Source of the DNA: Oscillospiraceae bacterium
Lineage (GTDB): Bacteria; Bacillota_A; Clostridia; Oscillospirales; Oscillospiraceae
Direction: 5' to 3'
NCBI GenBank assembly: GCA_017505505.1
Contig: JAFVPA010000012.1
Span: forward strand, 1-50,977
DNA: 50,977 nucleotides
The translations under genes and the position numbers were made by a program. Of this stretch, positions 34,062-41,182 are shown one piece after another. The stretch's first letter is position 1; every line of letters starts with the position of its first letter. The notes beneath the pieces are model-generated. The model made no database searches and was not told the DNA's origin. It saw only the letters and a program-made list of their open reading frames with translations.

Positions 34062-34637
34062 TCAATATATACTGCCAAAATTGTCCAATGGCCAGACCCG
34101 GTATACGATCTTGCCAACCAACTGTTCCTCTGTGATGCAGCCGACGCTGCTGTGACGGGAATCCACGGAGGTCTCCCGGTGGTCACCCATCAGGAAATAA
34201 CTGCCGTCCGGCACCTGATAGGGATATTCCAGGTCTGTGATGCCCAAATGCTTCTGCTCCAGATAGGGTTCTTCCAGCACGGCTCCATCCACCAGCACCG
34301 TTCCGTCCTCCTGAATGTCCACCCAGGAGCCGGGACCGGCGATGTAACGCTTCACAAGGACCTTGTTTCCATAGTAAAACGCTACGATGTCACCCGGTTT
34401 CATGTTCTTTGCCTTGACAGAAACCACGATCTGCCCTTCCTGCAGGGTCGGTGTCATGGAGGCGCCAAAGATCTGCAGCACCGGCAGCCACAGGGTCGCC
34501 ACCAGCACCGCCGCGGCCGAAGCCGTGACCAGAGCGAAAACCGTACTTTTTAGTGTCCTGCGGTAGCGGCGCTTATACCGTTCCCGCTTCAATTCCATCT
34601 CCACCTCCGCGGAAGTGGGAAGCTGTGTATGTTCCAT
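34062..34637 (-). CDS. lepB: Signal peptidase I of the pilus operon
   Basis: A 191-residue type I signal peptidase. A single N-terminal membrane helix (about 33-55) is followed by box B FGASMTPTLQEGQ with nucleophile S60, box D VLVKRYIAGPG with general base K96, and box E MGDHRETSVDSRHSSVG. It removes signal peptides from exported proteins. Its place between the small coiled-coil protein gene and the adhesin gene suggests it is dedicated to the pilin precursors, as in other Gram-positive pilus loci. It begins six bases downstream of the preceding gene's stop and ends about 35 bases before the adhesin start. Confidence 0.95.
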   Translation of the reverse strand: MEHTQLPTSAEVEMELKRERYKRRYRRTLKSTVFALVTASAAAVLVATLWLPVLQIFGASMTPTLQEGQIVVSVKAKNMKPGDIVAFYYGNKVLVKRYIAGPGSWVDIQEDGTVLVDGAVLEEPYLEQKHLGITDLEYPYQVPDGSYFLMGDHRETSVDSRHSSVGCITEEQLVGKIVYRVWPLDNFGSIY

Positions 34638-34643
34638 AACTGT

Positions 34644-35042
34644 TTACCTGATACCTTCGTTGCTTTCATCAAGAAGGCTGTATATCTCCTTGAACAGGGT
34701 ATTGTCCGGAGCAGCCGTCTTCTGTGTACCCGAAAGAAGCCGTTCCGCCTCCTGCCGGGCCTCGGAAACCATCTGCTCGCAGCGCTGTCTGGCCTCTTCC
34801 TCCATCCGGACAATATTGGCTAAGTATTGCTGGGCGGCCGCCTGGGCCGCTTCCATAACACCGTTGAGTTCCACAACGGCCTGGGCCAGATTGCCCGCTT
34901 TCTCTACTTTCAGATGACGGTCAGCCAATTCCGCCTCAGCCGCATCCAGTCGCTTGCGCAGCCGTTCTGTCTCCCGGGTCTGGACCAGAAGCAGCTCCAA
35001 AAGCTCCGCACGGCTCAGTTTTTTCATTTCTTTATCCGTCAT
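34644..35042 (-). CDS. Small coiled-coil protein, first gene of pilus operon
   Basis: A 132-residue charged protein with no signal peptide. Residues about 10-105 are predicted to be one long coiled coil (TRETERLRKRLDAAEAELAD; MEEEARQRCEQMVSEARQEA). It resembles short DivIVA-like or DNA-repair-like coiled-coil proteins only in composition, and I do not recognise a family. The start follows GAGGA. Being first in the operon, it might organise pilus assembly at a membrane site or regulate the operon. Confidence 0.7.
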   Translation of the reverse strand: MTDKEMKKLSRAELLELLLVQTRETERLRKRLDAAEAELADRHLKVEKAGNLAQAVVELNGVMEAAQAAAQQYLANIVRMEEEARQRCEQMVSEARQEAERLLSGTQKTAAPDNTLFKEIYSLLDESNEGIR

Positions 35043-35141
35043 CTGAAGTCCTCACAGAAAAAATTTTTTTACATTCCAGTTTAAACTAAACATTTTTCGA
35101 TTACTTTATGTAAAAATACACCATTTCACCTATAAAGTATC

Positions 35142-35170
35142 ATATTATTTGTTTTCTTGTCTATGTGCAA
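35142..35170 (-). promoter_or_regulatory. Predicted promoter of the pilus operon
   Basis: TTGCAC and TAATAT are 17 bases apart on the minus strand. The first gene starts about 100 bases downstream. Confidence 0.5.
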
Positions 35171-35595
35171 AACACCAATTTTTCTGCGCAGCCCCTGTTG
35201 TTTTTTGACGCATCCGTACATATTGTGTTTTTCGTAGTTCCACGCACAATGGGTTGTTTTTTCAACAATTTTATCCACAAACATAATGATATTCCCCTCT
35301 TGGCCAAAATATTACAACTTATTTCATTTTGTTTTTCTTTTGTAATTAAAACGTCCCGTTTTCCCACACCGGTTTCGTTTAAATGCCTTGCGCACATTTG
35401 ATCTTTTTGCGCAAACTGGTTCAAAGTCTGTGTCTGCTCTTAAGCGAGGCGTTTCGGGACAGAATCAACGCATTCCCCCTCTGCGGGAACTTATCATTAT
35501 GATCTTCCGGTTAAAAACTTTGATCCCTCGGCTTGACAGTATGAAATAAGCACACAGCAGCCCCATGATCCCATAATATATCTGTTACAAAAAAA

Positions 35596-35608
35596 CAGCC
35601 GCAGGCTG
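35596..35608 (-). terminator. Short intrinsic terminator
   Basis: CAGCC / GGCTG with a 3-base loop is followed by seven T on the minus strand. It lies beyond the terminator at 35650-35677, either as a backup or as the end of an unrecognised short RNA. Confidence 0.55.
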
Positions 35609-35649
35609 CGTAACGCTGTAAGATAACGAGCGGTTTTCTTTATGCAAAA

Positions 35650-35677
35650 ACCGATGAAGCAAATCCGCTTCATCGGT
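35650..35677 (-). terminator. Terminator of the radical SAM gene
   Basis: A perfect 11-bp stem ACCGATGAAGC / GCTTCATCGGT with a six-base loop is followed by TTTTTG on the minus strand, 13 bases past the stop codon. Confidence 0.85.
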
Positions 35678-35689
35678 CTTTTGTCAACT

Positions 35690-36820
35690 TTATGGACAAC
35701 TCAGCACGCCCTCCGCCCACAGGCAGCCGCCGCAGGTGGGGTGGGTATTGCCGATGCAGTCTTCCCTGTTTTCCTCAAACAGCTCGCAATGTCCGCAGTA
35801 AAGGCAGGAGGCAAATTCAAAATCATCGAACTTTCTGCGGAACACCTTGTACTCCCTGGAATTCCAGATATCCGCCAAAGGCTGCTCCTTTACATTACCG
35901 AAGGAACAGTAGGTGATTTTCCGGCGGATATTATGCATATAGGTGTAGCCGTTGTGCAGCAACGCCATACAGGGAGCAACCTGACCATCTGAGCGGACAA
36001 AGGTCATACCCTCCCGAACAAATTTGCAGTAACCGGTTTTCCGCAGCACCGGCTGGTCGTTGAAATAAAGATCAAAATTCTGCTTTCGCATCAGACTGCG
36101 GATGCCCTCTGCTGCTTCCGGGATGTTCATATCGAAGAAGGGCAGACGCACCGTGGGCAGTACACTGCCCTTGCCGGGACCGGTGTACATATTCACAAGT
36201 CCATTGTACAGCAGCTCGTTCTGGGATGCTTCATCGGTGGGAGAAATGTTGGACACATTTACTTCGTCCACCAGATGCTGGGCAATGAAGAAGGGCAGCT
36301 TAGAAAGCTGATGAACATTGCTCTTCATGGCAACGAAGGTTATGCCCAGGGAGATGCTGCTTAGAGATTTCTGCCGGATCTTATTGAGCATACGGATGTT
36401 GCTCAACACAAGGCCCGAATGGTTGTGACCGGAGTGATCCGTATCTGCGTGATCTGCCGCGGCATTGATGGAGGAATCGGTTTCCAGATCGTCAATGGAA
36501 ATCCACAGGCGGGTAAGGCCCGCATCCAGAATTCCACGAACCATTTCTTCCGTCAGCAGGGTACCGTTGGTCAGCAGTTCCACCTCTGCGCCGGTGTCGG
36601 CAGCCAGGCGGATCATGGTGAGAATATCTTTGTGGAACATAGGCTCGCCCATGCCGCCGAAGAAGATGGTCTCCACACTTTTGGGCATGGTTGCCAGAAC
36701 CTGCTTGTAATCCTCCAGGCTCAGGTCGCAGAAGGGCTCGTCGAACCAGGTATGTCGGAAGCACATTTTACAGTTTAAGTTACATTTGGTGGTAGGCTCA
36801 ATATACAGCTTTCTAAGCAT
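35690..36820 (-). CDS. Radical SAM/SPASM protein, likely tungsten-enzyme maturase
   Basis: A 376-residue radical SAM protein. The [4Fe-4S] motif is C13-x3-C17-x2-C20 (TKCNLNCKMC), with the GGE-like FFGGMGEPM motif. The C-terminal ~110 residues hold a SPASM-type set of cysteines (APCMALL, SCLYCGHCELF, HPTCGGCLWAEG). A His-rich insertion DHADTDHSGHNHSG near residues 122-136 is unusual. It is the last gene of the tungstate transporter operon, starting 12 bases after the ATPase gene. Radical SAM proteins in such settings have been annotated as tungsten cofactor oxidoreductase maturases; the AOR gene starting at 50652 would be the natural client. That role is inferred from context. Confidence 0.82.
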   Translation of the reverse strand: MLRKLYIEPTTKCNLNCKMCFRHTWFDEPFCDLSLEDYKQVLATMPKSVETIFFGGMGEPMFHKDILTMIRLAADTGAEVELLTNGTLLTEEMVRGILDAGLTRLWISIDDLETDSSINAAADHADTDHSGHNHSGLVLSNIRMLNKIRQKSLSSISLGITFVAMKSNVHQLSKLPFFIAQHLVDEVNVSNISPTDEASQNELLYNGLVNMYTGPGKGSVLPTVRLPFFDMNIPEAAEGIRSLMRKQNFDLYFNDQPVLRKTGYCKFVREGMTFVRSDGQVAPCMALLHNGYTYMHNIRRKITYCSFGNVKEQPLADIWNSREYKVFRRKFDDFEFASCLYCGHCELFEENREDCIGNTHPTCGGCLWAEGVLSCP

Positions 36821-36832
36821 AGGGTACCCCCA

Positions 36833-37486
36833 TCATACACCGTAAAATTCCAGAAATTGTCTGGTCTCGGCCATAACAGGCTTGTAGAGAACCTGCTCTT
36901 GAGGGCCGGATTCCAGCAATTTTCCTTTGTGGAAGTAAAGCACTTCATCTGCAACCCGCCGGGCCTGCTGCAAGCTGTGAGTCACAAGGATCAAGGTACA
37001 TCCTGTCTTCCGAACATAGTCCACAATCAACTTTTCCGAAAGCAGTGTCGTCTCCATATCCATGGCGGCGGTGGGTTCATCCAAAATAACAATATCATAG
37101 CGCTTCATCATCAGCCGGACCAGGGCCATTCTTGCCGTCTCACCGCCGGAGAGCTTGTCTGCCCGTTTGTTTTCCAAGTGGCGAATCTGGATAGCATCCA
37201 TCAGAGCATTGGCTCTGGCTGCATCCTTACCGTTCAGGAGGATGTTGGCTTTCGTGGTCATGCGAAAAGCGTAGTTCTTCTGAGGCATATAGCCAACTGC
37301 ATGGGTATCCAGAAAGCGCCCCTTTTGATCCCCTGGGAGGATTCCTGCAAGGATCTTGGCAAAGGTGGACTTGCCGCTGCCGTTGGCACCGATGATGGCA
37401 TAAATCGTTCCCGGCTGCAATTCCATTCCGGGGAAATCCAGGACACATCGATCCTCGTATGTTTTGGAGAAGGGAAGAATCTTCAT
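36833..37486 (-). CDS. tupC: Tungstate ABC transporter ATP-binding protein
   Basis: A 217-residue ABC ATPase. Walker A is IIGANGSGKST (about 32-42), the Q-loop is YMPQKNY, the signature is KLSGGETARMALVRL, Walker B is YDIVILDEPTAAMD and the H-loop is LVTHSLQQ. The start at 37486 is marked by AGGAGG and overlaps the stop of the permease gene as ATGA; a longer open frame upstream runs within the permease gene and is not used. It drives import of the oxyanion bound by TupA. Assignment to tungstate rather than molybdate rests on the TupA and TupB features. Confidence 0.9.
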   Translation of the reverse strand: MKILPFSKTYEDRCVLDFPGMELQPGTIYAIIGANGSGKSTFAKILAGILPGDQKGRFLDTHAVGYMPQKNYAFRMTTKANILLNGKDAARANALMDAIQIRHLENKRADKLSGGETARMALVRLMMKRYDIVILDEPTAAMDMETTLLSEKLIVDYVRKTGCTLILVTHSLQQARRVADEVLYFHKGKLLESGPQEQVLYKPVMAETRQFLEFYGV

Positions 37487-38169
37487 CGGCTTAACCTCCT
37501 CTGCAGCAGAGAAATGATAATATTCACAATCAGAGAGATGGTCAGCAAGATAATGCCCAGCGCAACACCCAGGGTGAAATTGCCCCGGTTGGTGTGCTGC
37601 ATGATGGCGGTGGTCATAACATTGGTTTTCCAGGCGATGGCACCGCCTACCATAGAGACCGCGCCAACCTCCGCGATGGACCGGGAAAAGGCCAGCAGAT
37701 AGGCAGAAATGATCTGATAAACACATTCATTGCACAGAAGAACGAAAGTCTTCAAACCGCTCAGTCCCAGCCCCTTTGCCGTCTCCCGCACGGCCGGAGC
37801 CACACGGTCCACATAAGTCTCCATATTGCCCACTACAATCGGGGTGATCAGGACGATCTGGGCCATGATCATGATCTTCACGGTAAACAGCAGTTTCAGA
37901 TGCCGGAAGGGGCCTACACCGGAAAACAACATATAAAACATCAAACCGCAAACAACCGGCGGCATACCCATTAGTGTCCGGTTGCAGATAAGCAACACAT
38001 TCCGCCCGGGGAATTTACAGGCACCCAGCCAAATGCCGATGGGTAATCCAATCAGAAGGGCAAAAATCGAACTCTGAATGCTCATTTCCGCTGTGACGCT
38101 TAAGATATCCAGCAGTTCCGCATCGGCGGACAGGATCAGCCCAATGGCCTTCATCACAGATGTTTTCAT
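37483..38169 (-). CDS. tupB: Tungstate ABC transporter permease
   Basis: A 228-residue permease with five to six hydrophobic segments. It has TupB-like features: an N-terminal IGLILSADAELLDILSVTAE, SSIFALLIGLPIGIWLGA, NRTLMGMPPVVCGLMFYMLF and the ETAKGLGLSG loop that contacts the ATPase, then SRSIAEVGAVSMVGGAI. The length fits TupB. It overlaps tupC by four bases. The tupA gene lies upstream across a spacer with a terminator-like hairpin and a repeat element, so permease expression may be lower than that of the binding protein. Confidence 0.9.
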   Translation of the reverse strand: MKTSVMKAIGLILSADAELLDILSVTAEMSIQSSIFALLIGLPIGIWLGACKFPGRNVLLICNRTLMGMPPVVCGLMFYMLFSGVGPFRHLKLLFTVKIMIMAQIVLITPIVVGNMETYVDRVAPAVRETAKGLGLSGLKTFVLLCNECVYQIISAYLLAFSRSIAEVGAVSMVGGAIAWKTNVMTTAIMQHTNRGNFTLGVALGIILLTISLIVNIIISLLQRRLSR

Positions 38170-38204
38170 AGTTTCGCCCCTTTCTTATATTTCTAAATTA
38201 ATAC

Positions 38205-38339
38205 TGTAGGGCGGGGTCATGACCCCGCCGACGCATTTACGAAAATACATTTCTTATTTTTAGCTAATCAGCCTATTCGCTCTGTTTCCATGCGGAAAAT
38301 GCTGTGACCTGATCGGCGGGGTCATAACCCCGCCCTACA
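38205..38339. repeat. Inverted-repeat element, TGTAGGGCGGGG family, second copy
   Basis: This 135-base element begins TGTAGGGCGGGGTCATGACC and ends GGTCATAACCCCGCCCTACA, nearly identical at both ends to the element at 26271-26409. The interior differs. It lies between tupB and tupA. Confidence 0.8.
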
Positions 38340-38364
38340 ATTTTTTAATATGGTATGTTGAATA

Positions 38365-38390
38365 AATCCCGTGGGTTGCCCCACGGGATT
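38365..38390 (-). terminator. Hairpin after tupA
   Basis: A perfect 11-bp stem AATCCCGTGGG / CCCACGGGATT has a four-base loop. The minus side continues TATTCAAC, a weak T-tract, so termination may be partial. Confidence 0.6.
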
Positions 38391-38419
38391 ATTTTACCGT
38401 ATTTTCTTACAAAAGGCAA

Positions 38420-39460
38420 TTACATAATGCCATCATTTGCAACAAAGGTCAGGAAGGTAGCCTTGTCGGTCAGGATGTAAGCACCCATCTCTTCGGCCAT
38501 GACCAGGCAGGCGCCCATGCCGGTGTTGGCAGAAACGTACCACTCGGTGTAAGCAGCGAAGGACTCAGCTTCCTTGGCAATGCCCAGATCAGCAGGCCAC
38601 AGGGAGATCTCCTTGGTGTGGGTGCCGGAAGCATCACCACGGGAGACGAAGGTGTATTTGCCCTCAGCGATGGCTGCGAAAGCATCCATGACGGAAGCAG
38701 CAGCGGCAACACCGGCGGGGTCAGCGGAAGGACCGCACAGGACGTAGTAGTTGTAGATGAAGGAGACGCGCTCAGCCTCGAAGCCGTCAACCACACGGGC
38801 GAAGCCGTCAGCGATGAAAGCCTCTTCCTGGCTCTTGGAGTGGACCAGGATCAGATCAGCGTTGCCCATCTTGGCGTTGTTGATGGACTTGCCGGTACCG
38901 GCGGAGTAAACTTCCACGGTGTAGCCGTACTTGGCCTCGAACTCGGGCAGCAGCTTAGCCAGCAGGCCGGAGTCATTGACGGAGGTGGTGGTGGACAGGC
39001 GGATGACCTTGGTCTCTTCGGTAGCAGCCGCGATCTCGCCGGTGTAAACGGGAGCGTCTTCCTTAACGTAGAACAGGTTGGAGCCGTACTCAGCAACACC
39101 GTAAGCGCCAGCCATGTCCAGAGCCTCCTGGGAAACCAGCCACTGCAGCAGGGCGGATGCACCGGCAGTGTTCACAGCAACGTCAGCAACGGCATTGCCG
39201 TCAGCGTCCACGAAGGGAGCCTCGGGGTTGACCGCGATGACGGAGTAGGTGTTCAGCATCTTGTCGTCAGCTTCCTTCAGGATGCAGGTATCGACAACCA
39301 GAGCAGCCTCAGTCTCGGGGGCTTCGGTCTCGGGAGCGGGAGCTTCGGTAGTGGCAGGAGCCTCAGTGGGAGCCTGGGTCTCGGCGGGCTTGGATGCGCC
39401 GCAGGCTGCCAGGCCCAGCATCATGGTGAGCACCAGCAGCAGGGAAATGAGCTTCTTCAT
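38420..39460 (-). CDS. tupA: Tungstate-binding lipoprotein with permuted domain order
   Basis: A 346-residue lipoprotein. Residues 1-20 are the signal with lipobox LAAC, and 21-52 a Pro/Glu/Thr linker. Residues 53-132 (LNTYSVIAVNPEA; LLQWLVSQEALDMAGAYGV; EYGSNLFYV) match what is normally the C-terminal end of TupA. Residues about 151-346 begin with the normal N-terminal motif VIRLSTTTSVNDSGLLAKLL, contain the ligand motif FVSRGDASGTHTKE, and end at GAYILTDKATFLTF, where canonical TupA would continue into the missing segment. The order is that of a circular permutation. The start at 39460 follows AGGAGG. A strong promoter and a structured leader precede it. Confidence 0.87.
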   Translation of the reverse strand: MKKLISLLLVLTMMLGLAACGASKPAETQAPTEAPATTEAPAPETEAPETEAALVVDTCILKEADDKMLNTYSVIAVNPEAPFVDADGNAVADVAVNTAGASALLQWLVSQEALDMAGAYGVAEYGSNLFYVKEDAPVYTGEIAAATEETKVIRLSTTTSVNDSGLLAKLLPEFEAKYGYTVEVYSAGTGKSINNAKMGNADLILVHSKSQEEAFIADGFARVVDGFEAERVSFIYNYYVLCGPSADPAGVAAAASVMDAFAAIAEGKYTFVSRGDASGTHTKEISLWPADLGIAKEAESFAAYTEWYVSANTGMGACLVMAEEMGAYILTDKATFLTFVANDGIM

Positions 39461-39524
39461 TTTTGTTCCTCCTAGAAAAAATTGGTATTCTTTATGTTTA
39501 CCGTATCCAAACGGGAAACAGCAA

Positions 39525-39634
39525 AACAAAAAGGCAATCCAGTTTCCTAAAACTGAATTGCCCAGACGGTCGGCTGAAAGAACTTCCACATTCCATCGCG
39601 GTACTCCGCTCTTATCCGTCAGTCATGTGAAATC
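39525..39634 (-). ncRNA. Structured leader RNA of tupA with terminator (riboswitch candidate)
   Basis: Downstream of the tupA promoter the leader can form a closing stem GACGG / CCGTC (39616-39620 with 39565-39569), enclosing GCGG-AGTA-CCGC and GAA / TTC pairings. An intrinsic terminator follows at once: GGCAAT / ATTGCC with CAGTTT / AAACTG inside (39533-39562), then TTTTTGTTTTG. An aptamer directly before a terminator and a metal transporter gene is the layout of a riboswitch. The ligand may be tungstate, molybdate or the pterin cofactor. I could not match it by eye to the Moco RNA or another known class. Confidence 0.6.
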
Positions 39635-39640
39635 AGTAGT

Positions 39641-39669
39641 ATATTATCAAAATAATCCGAACTTGTCAA
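39641..39669 (-). promoter_or_regulatory. Promoter of tupA
   Basis: A consensus TTGACA and TAATAT are 17 bases apart on the minus strand. The tupA start lies about 180 bases downstream, after the structured leader. Confidence 0.8.
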
Positions 39670-39675
39670 GGCAAT

Positions 39676-39803
39676 AAAAAACGAACCTCCCAAAGCAAAA
39701 AGGGCGCAATAACTGCGTGTTCTTTTTTGCTTTTGGAAAGAGGCTCGTCCACCGCTTCACAAAACGCTATGTACCCTGTTGGTCCGGGGCTTTTCGTTCT
39801 TAC
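39676..39803 (-). ncRNA. Candidate small RNA or upstream leader RNA
   Basis: A second promoter on the minus strand would start a transcript of about 130 bases that ends in an intrinsic terminator. The terminator arms are CGAACCTCCC (39682-39691) and GAGGCTCG (39740-39747) with inner GCAAAAA / TTTTTGC, followed by six T. The 5' part (39748-39803) is rich in short dyads such as ACC / GGT. There is no open frame with a ribosome site. It ends just ahead of the tupA promoter. It may be an independent small RNA or a first element of a tandem leader. Confidence 0.5.
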
Positions 39804-39809
39804 CCGGTA

Positions 39810-39838
39810 AGTATATCACAGAAAAATGGCAATTTCAA
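39810..39838 (-). promoter_or_regulatory. Promoter of the candidate small RNA
   Basis: TTGAAA and TATACT are 17 bases apart on the minus strand, directly before the structured sequence. Confidence 0.6.
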
Positions 39839-39897
39839 TAGTTTTGCATCTTTCTTTTTGCTGTTATTTGCGCTATGATATACAAGAGGTGATCGAT

Positions 39898-40152
39898 ATG
39901 ACAAAAGAAGAAACCTGGAGCATCTCCATCCAGCGGGCCAGAGCCTTTTTTCGGGAACAGGAAGATGTGACGGAAGAAACTGCCAATATCTATACCTTTG
40001 GTTCCTGCCGCATTACGTTGACAGAGCTGAAGCCAAAGGGCATGGGTGTCTGGGCCGCCAAGCGCATCCAGGTGCGCATGGAGGGCGAAGAAGCTGATGT
40101 CGAGAATATTTATCACCGCTATTTCATCCAGTTTCTCTCAACAGGAGGCTAA
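39898..40152 (+). CDS. Small conserved-looking protein ending in Gly-Gly
   Basis: An 84-residue protein with no recognised domain. The start at 39898 follows AGAGGTGA. It has a helical N-terminus (QRARAFFREQEDV) and a probable beta-rich remainder (YTFGSCRITLTELKPKGMG; HRYFIQFLSTGG). The length and the C-terminal Thr-Gly-Gly recall MoaD, and the next gene encodes a MoaE-like protein. However, the final codons also spell an AGGAGG-like sequence and no ubiquitin-fold pattern is convincing. It is divergent from tupA and first in a plus-strand set with the MoaE- and FmdE-like genes. Function is unknown. Confidence 0.65.
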   Translation: MTKEETWSISIQRARAFFREQEDVTEETANIYTFGSCRITLTELKPKGMGVWAAKRIQVRMEGEEADVENIYHRYFIQFLSTGG

Positions 40153-40254
40153 GCGGGCAATGTCCGCTGATAATGCGTGTTTGGTGTGATGCGAATTGTT
40201 ACTTCCCAAACCCGCCCGATAACGCTGCATATCCCATTTTGGAGGTTATACATT

Positions 40255-40647
40255 ATGAAGAAAACACCACCTTCCATCGATGCCTGGCTCCGGGAAGCCA
40301 AGGCCCACGAAACCGCGCCCTTGTGCGGAATGTATCTGACCCACAACGGCACCGTCCGCCAGACTGCCAAGGCAAAGGTCCGCTATGGCGCGGAGGATAC
40401 CAAAGAAGTTACCGGGATGCTGTTCTCCTATGACCGTGAGAAGGTAGATTCCGTCATTGCCGACACTTACAAACTGGACGGCATCTATTACATCAAAGTC
40501 TGGCTGAATGAAGGCCAGCTCACTATGGGTGACGACATCATGTATGTCCTCATCGGCGGCGATATCCGCCCCCGGGTGGTGGATGCCCTGAACTATCTGG
40601 TGGGCCGCATCAAAAATGAATGCGTTGTAGAAACGGAGCTGAACTGA
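40255..40647 (+). CDS. MoaE-like molybdenum cofactor protein
   Basis: A 130-residue protein. The N-terminal PPSIDAWLREAKAHETAPLC, the central EVTGMLFSYDREKVDSVIAD and the C-terminal LNYLVGRIKNECVVETEL fit proteins of Clostridia annotated as MoaE-like. Classical MoaE motifs around the active-site Lys (KPFWK-type) are not obvious, so it may be a divergent member. The start at 40255 is supported by GGAGG. It ends two bases before the FmdE-like gene, so translation is probably coupled. It belongs to the tungsten/molybdopterin island; direct sulfur-transfer activity is not established. Confidence 0.65.
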   Translation: MKKTPPSIDAWLREAKAHETAPLCGMYLTHNGTVRQTAKAKVRYGAEDTKEVTGMLFSYDREKVDSVIADTYKLDGIYYIKVWLNEGQLTMGDDIMYVLIGGDIRPRVVDALNYLVGRIKNECVVETELN

Positions 40648-40649
40648 GT

Positions 40650-41171
40650 ATGGACCTCTGGGAAAAATGCGTAGATTTCCACGGCCACCGCTGCGGCGGC
40701 CTGCGGATCGGCTATGCAGCGGCGCAGTACGCCATGAAGCTGCTGAATATCAGTTTTTCCGACAACGAACAGGTGGTATGCATTTCTGAAAATGATGCCT
40801 GCGGTGTAGATGCCATCCAGGTGATGCTGGGCTGCAGCATCGGCAAAGGAAATCTGCTGTTCCATATGACGGGCAAGCAGGCCTTCTCCTTCTACAACCG
40901 GGTAAGCGGCCAATCCGTCCGGCTGGTGCTGAAACCCAAACCTCTGAACATGACCCCGGAAGAATCCCAGGGCTATTACTTTGACAGAAGCTGCGAAGAT
41001 CTTTTCGATGTTATGGCCACCCGCATCCCCCTCCCTACCCCAGCCAAAATCTTTGACAGCTACAACTGTGAATGCTGCGGTGAAAAAACAGGCGCCAACT
41101 GGATACGAATCGCCGGTGGAAAGAAGCTTTGTCTGGACTGCTATGAAAGTTACGACCGGTTTAATGTGTAA
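40650..41171 (+). CDS. FmdE-family protein with C-terminal zinc finger
   Basis: A 173-residue protein of the FmdE (formylmethanofuran dehydrogenase subunit E) family. The FmdE domain (about 1-130) has VDFHGHRCGGLRIGYAAAQ with conserved His and Cys, ENDACGVDAIQVMLGC and GKQAFSFYN. A treble-clef-like zinc finger follows (YNCECCGEKTGANW, KKLCLDCYES). In bacteria without methanofuran such proteins often sit with molybdopterin or tungstopterin enzymes. The start at 40650 is two bases after the previous stop. A role in handling or inserting the cofactor is inferred from context. Confidence 0.85.
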   Translation: MDLWEKCVDFHGHRCGGLRIGYAAAQYAMKLLNISFSDNEQVVCISENDACGVDAIQVMLGCSIGKGNLLFHMTGKQAFSFYNRVSGQSVRLVLKPKPLNMTPEESQGYYFDRSCEDLFDVMATRIPLPTPAKIFDSYNCECCGEKTGANWIRIAGGKKLCLDCYESYDRFNV

Positions 41172-41182
41172 AGGTTCATAAA

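Larger units (their letters stand above)
35043..35689. other. AT-rich intergenic region upstream of the pilus operon
   Basis: A 647-base gap. On the minus strand it holds the predicted pilus promoter (35142-35170) with a leader of about 95 bases. Near the other end it has two terminator hairpins (35596-35608 and 35650-35677). Between about 35,180 and 35,580 I see no coding potential with a ribosome site, no tRNA and no clear repeat. The short open frames there lack start signals. Confidence 0.5.

Noticed and set aside
35165..35424. Open frames in the AT-rich gap upstream of the pilus operon
   Set aside because: There is no ribosome site and no protein-like composition, and the frames overlap the predicted promoter region.
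37487..37726. Longer N-terminus for the tungstate ATPase
   Set aside because: The extension overlaps the permease gene in another frame, while the ATG at 37486 has AGGAGG and an ATGA overlap with the permease stop.
38420..39460. Two fused gene fragments or a frameshifted duplicate of tupA
   Set aside because: There is a single intact frame with one signal, and each TupA segment occurs once, so permutation explains the order better than a duplication remnant.
39461..39589. Longer N-terminus for TupA
   Set aside because: It runs through the terminator of the leader RNA; the ATG at 39460 has a ribosome site and begins a lipoprotein signal.
39676..39803. tRNA or known structural RNA
   Set aside because: No cloverleaf, acceptor CCA or recognisable conserved core of a housekeeping RNA could be found by eye.
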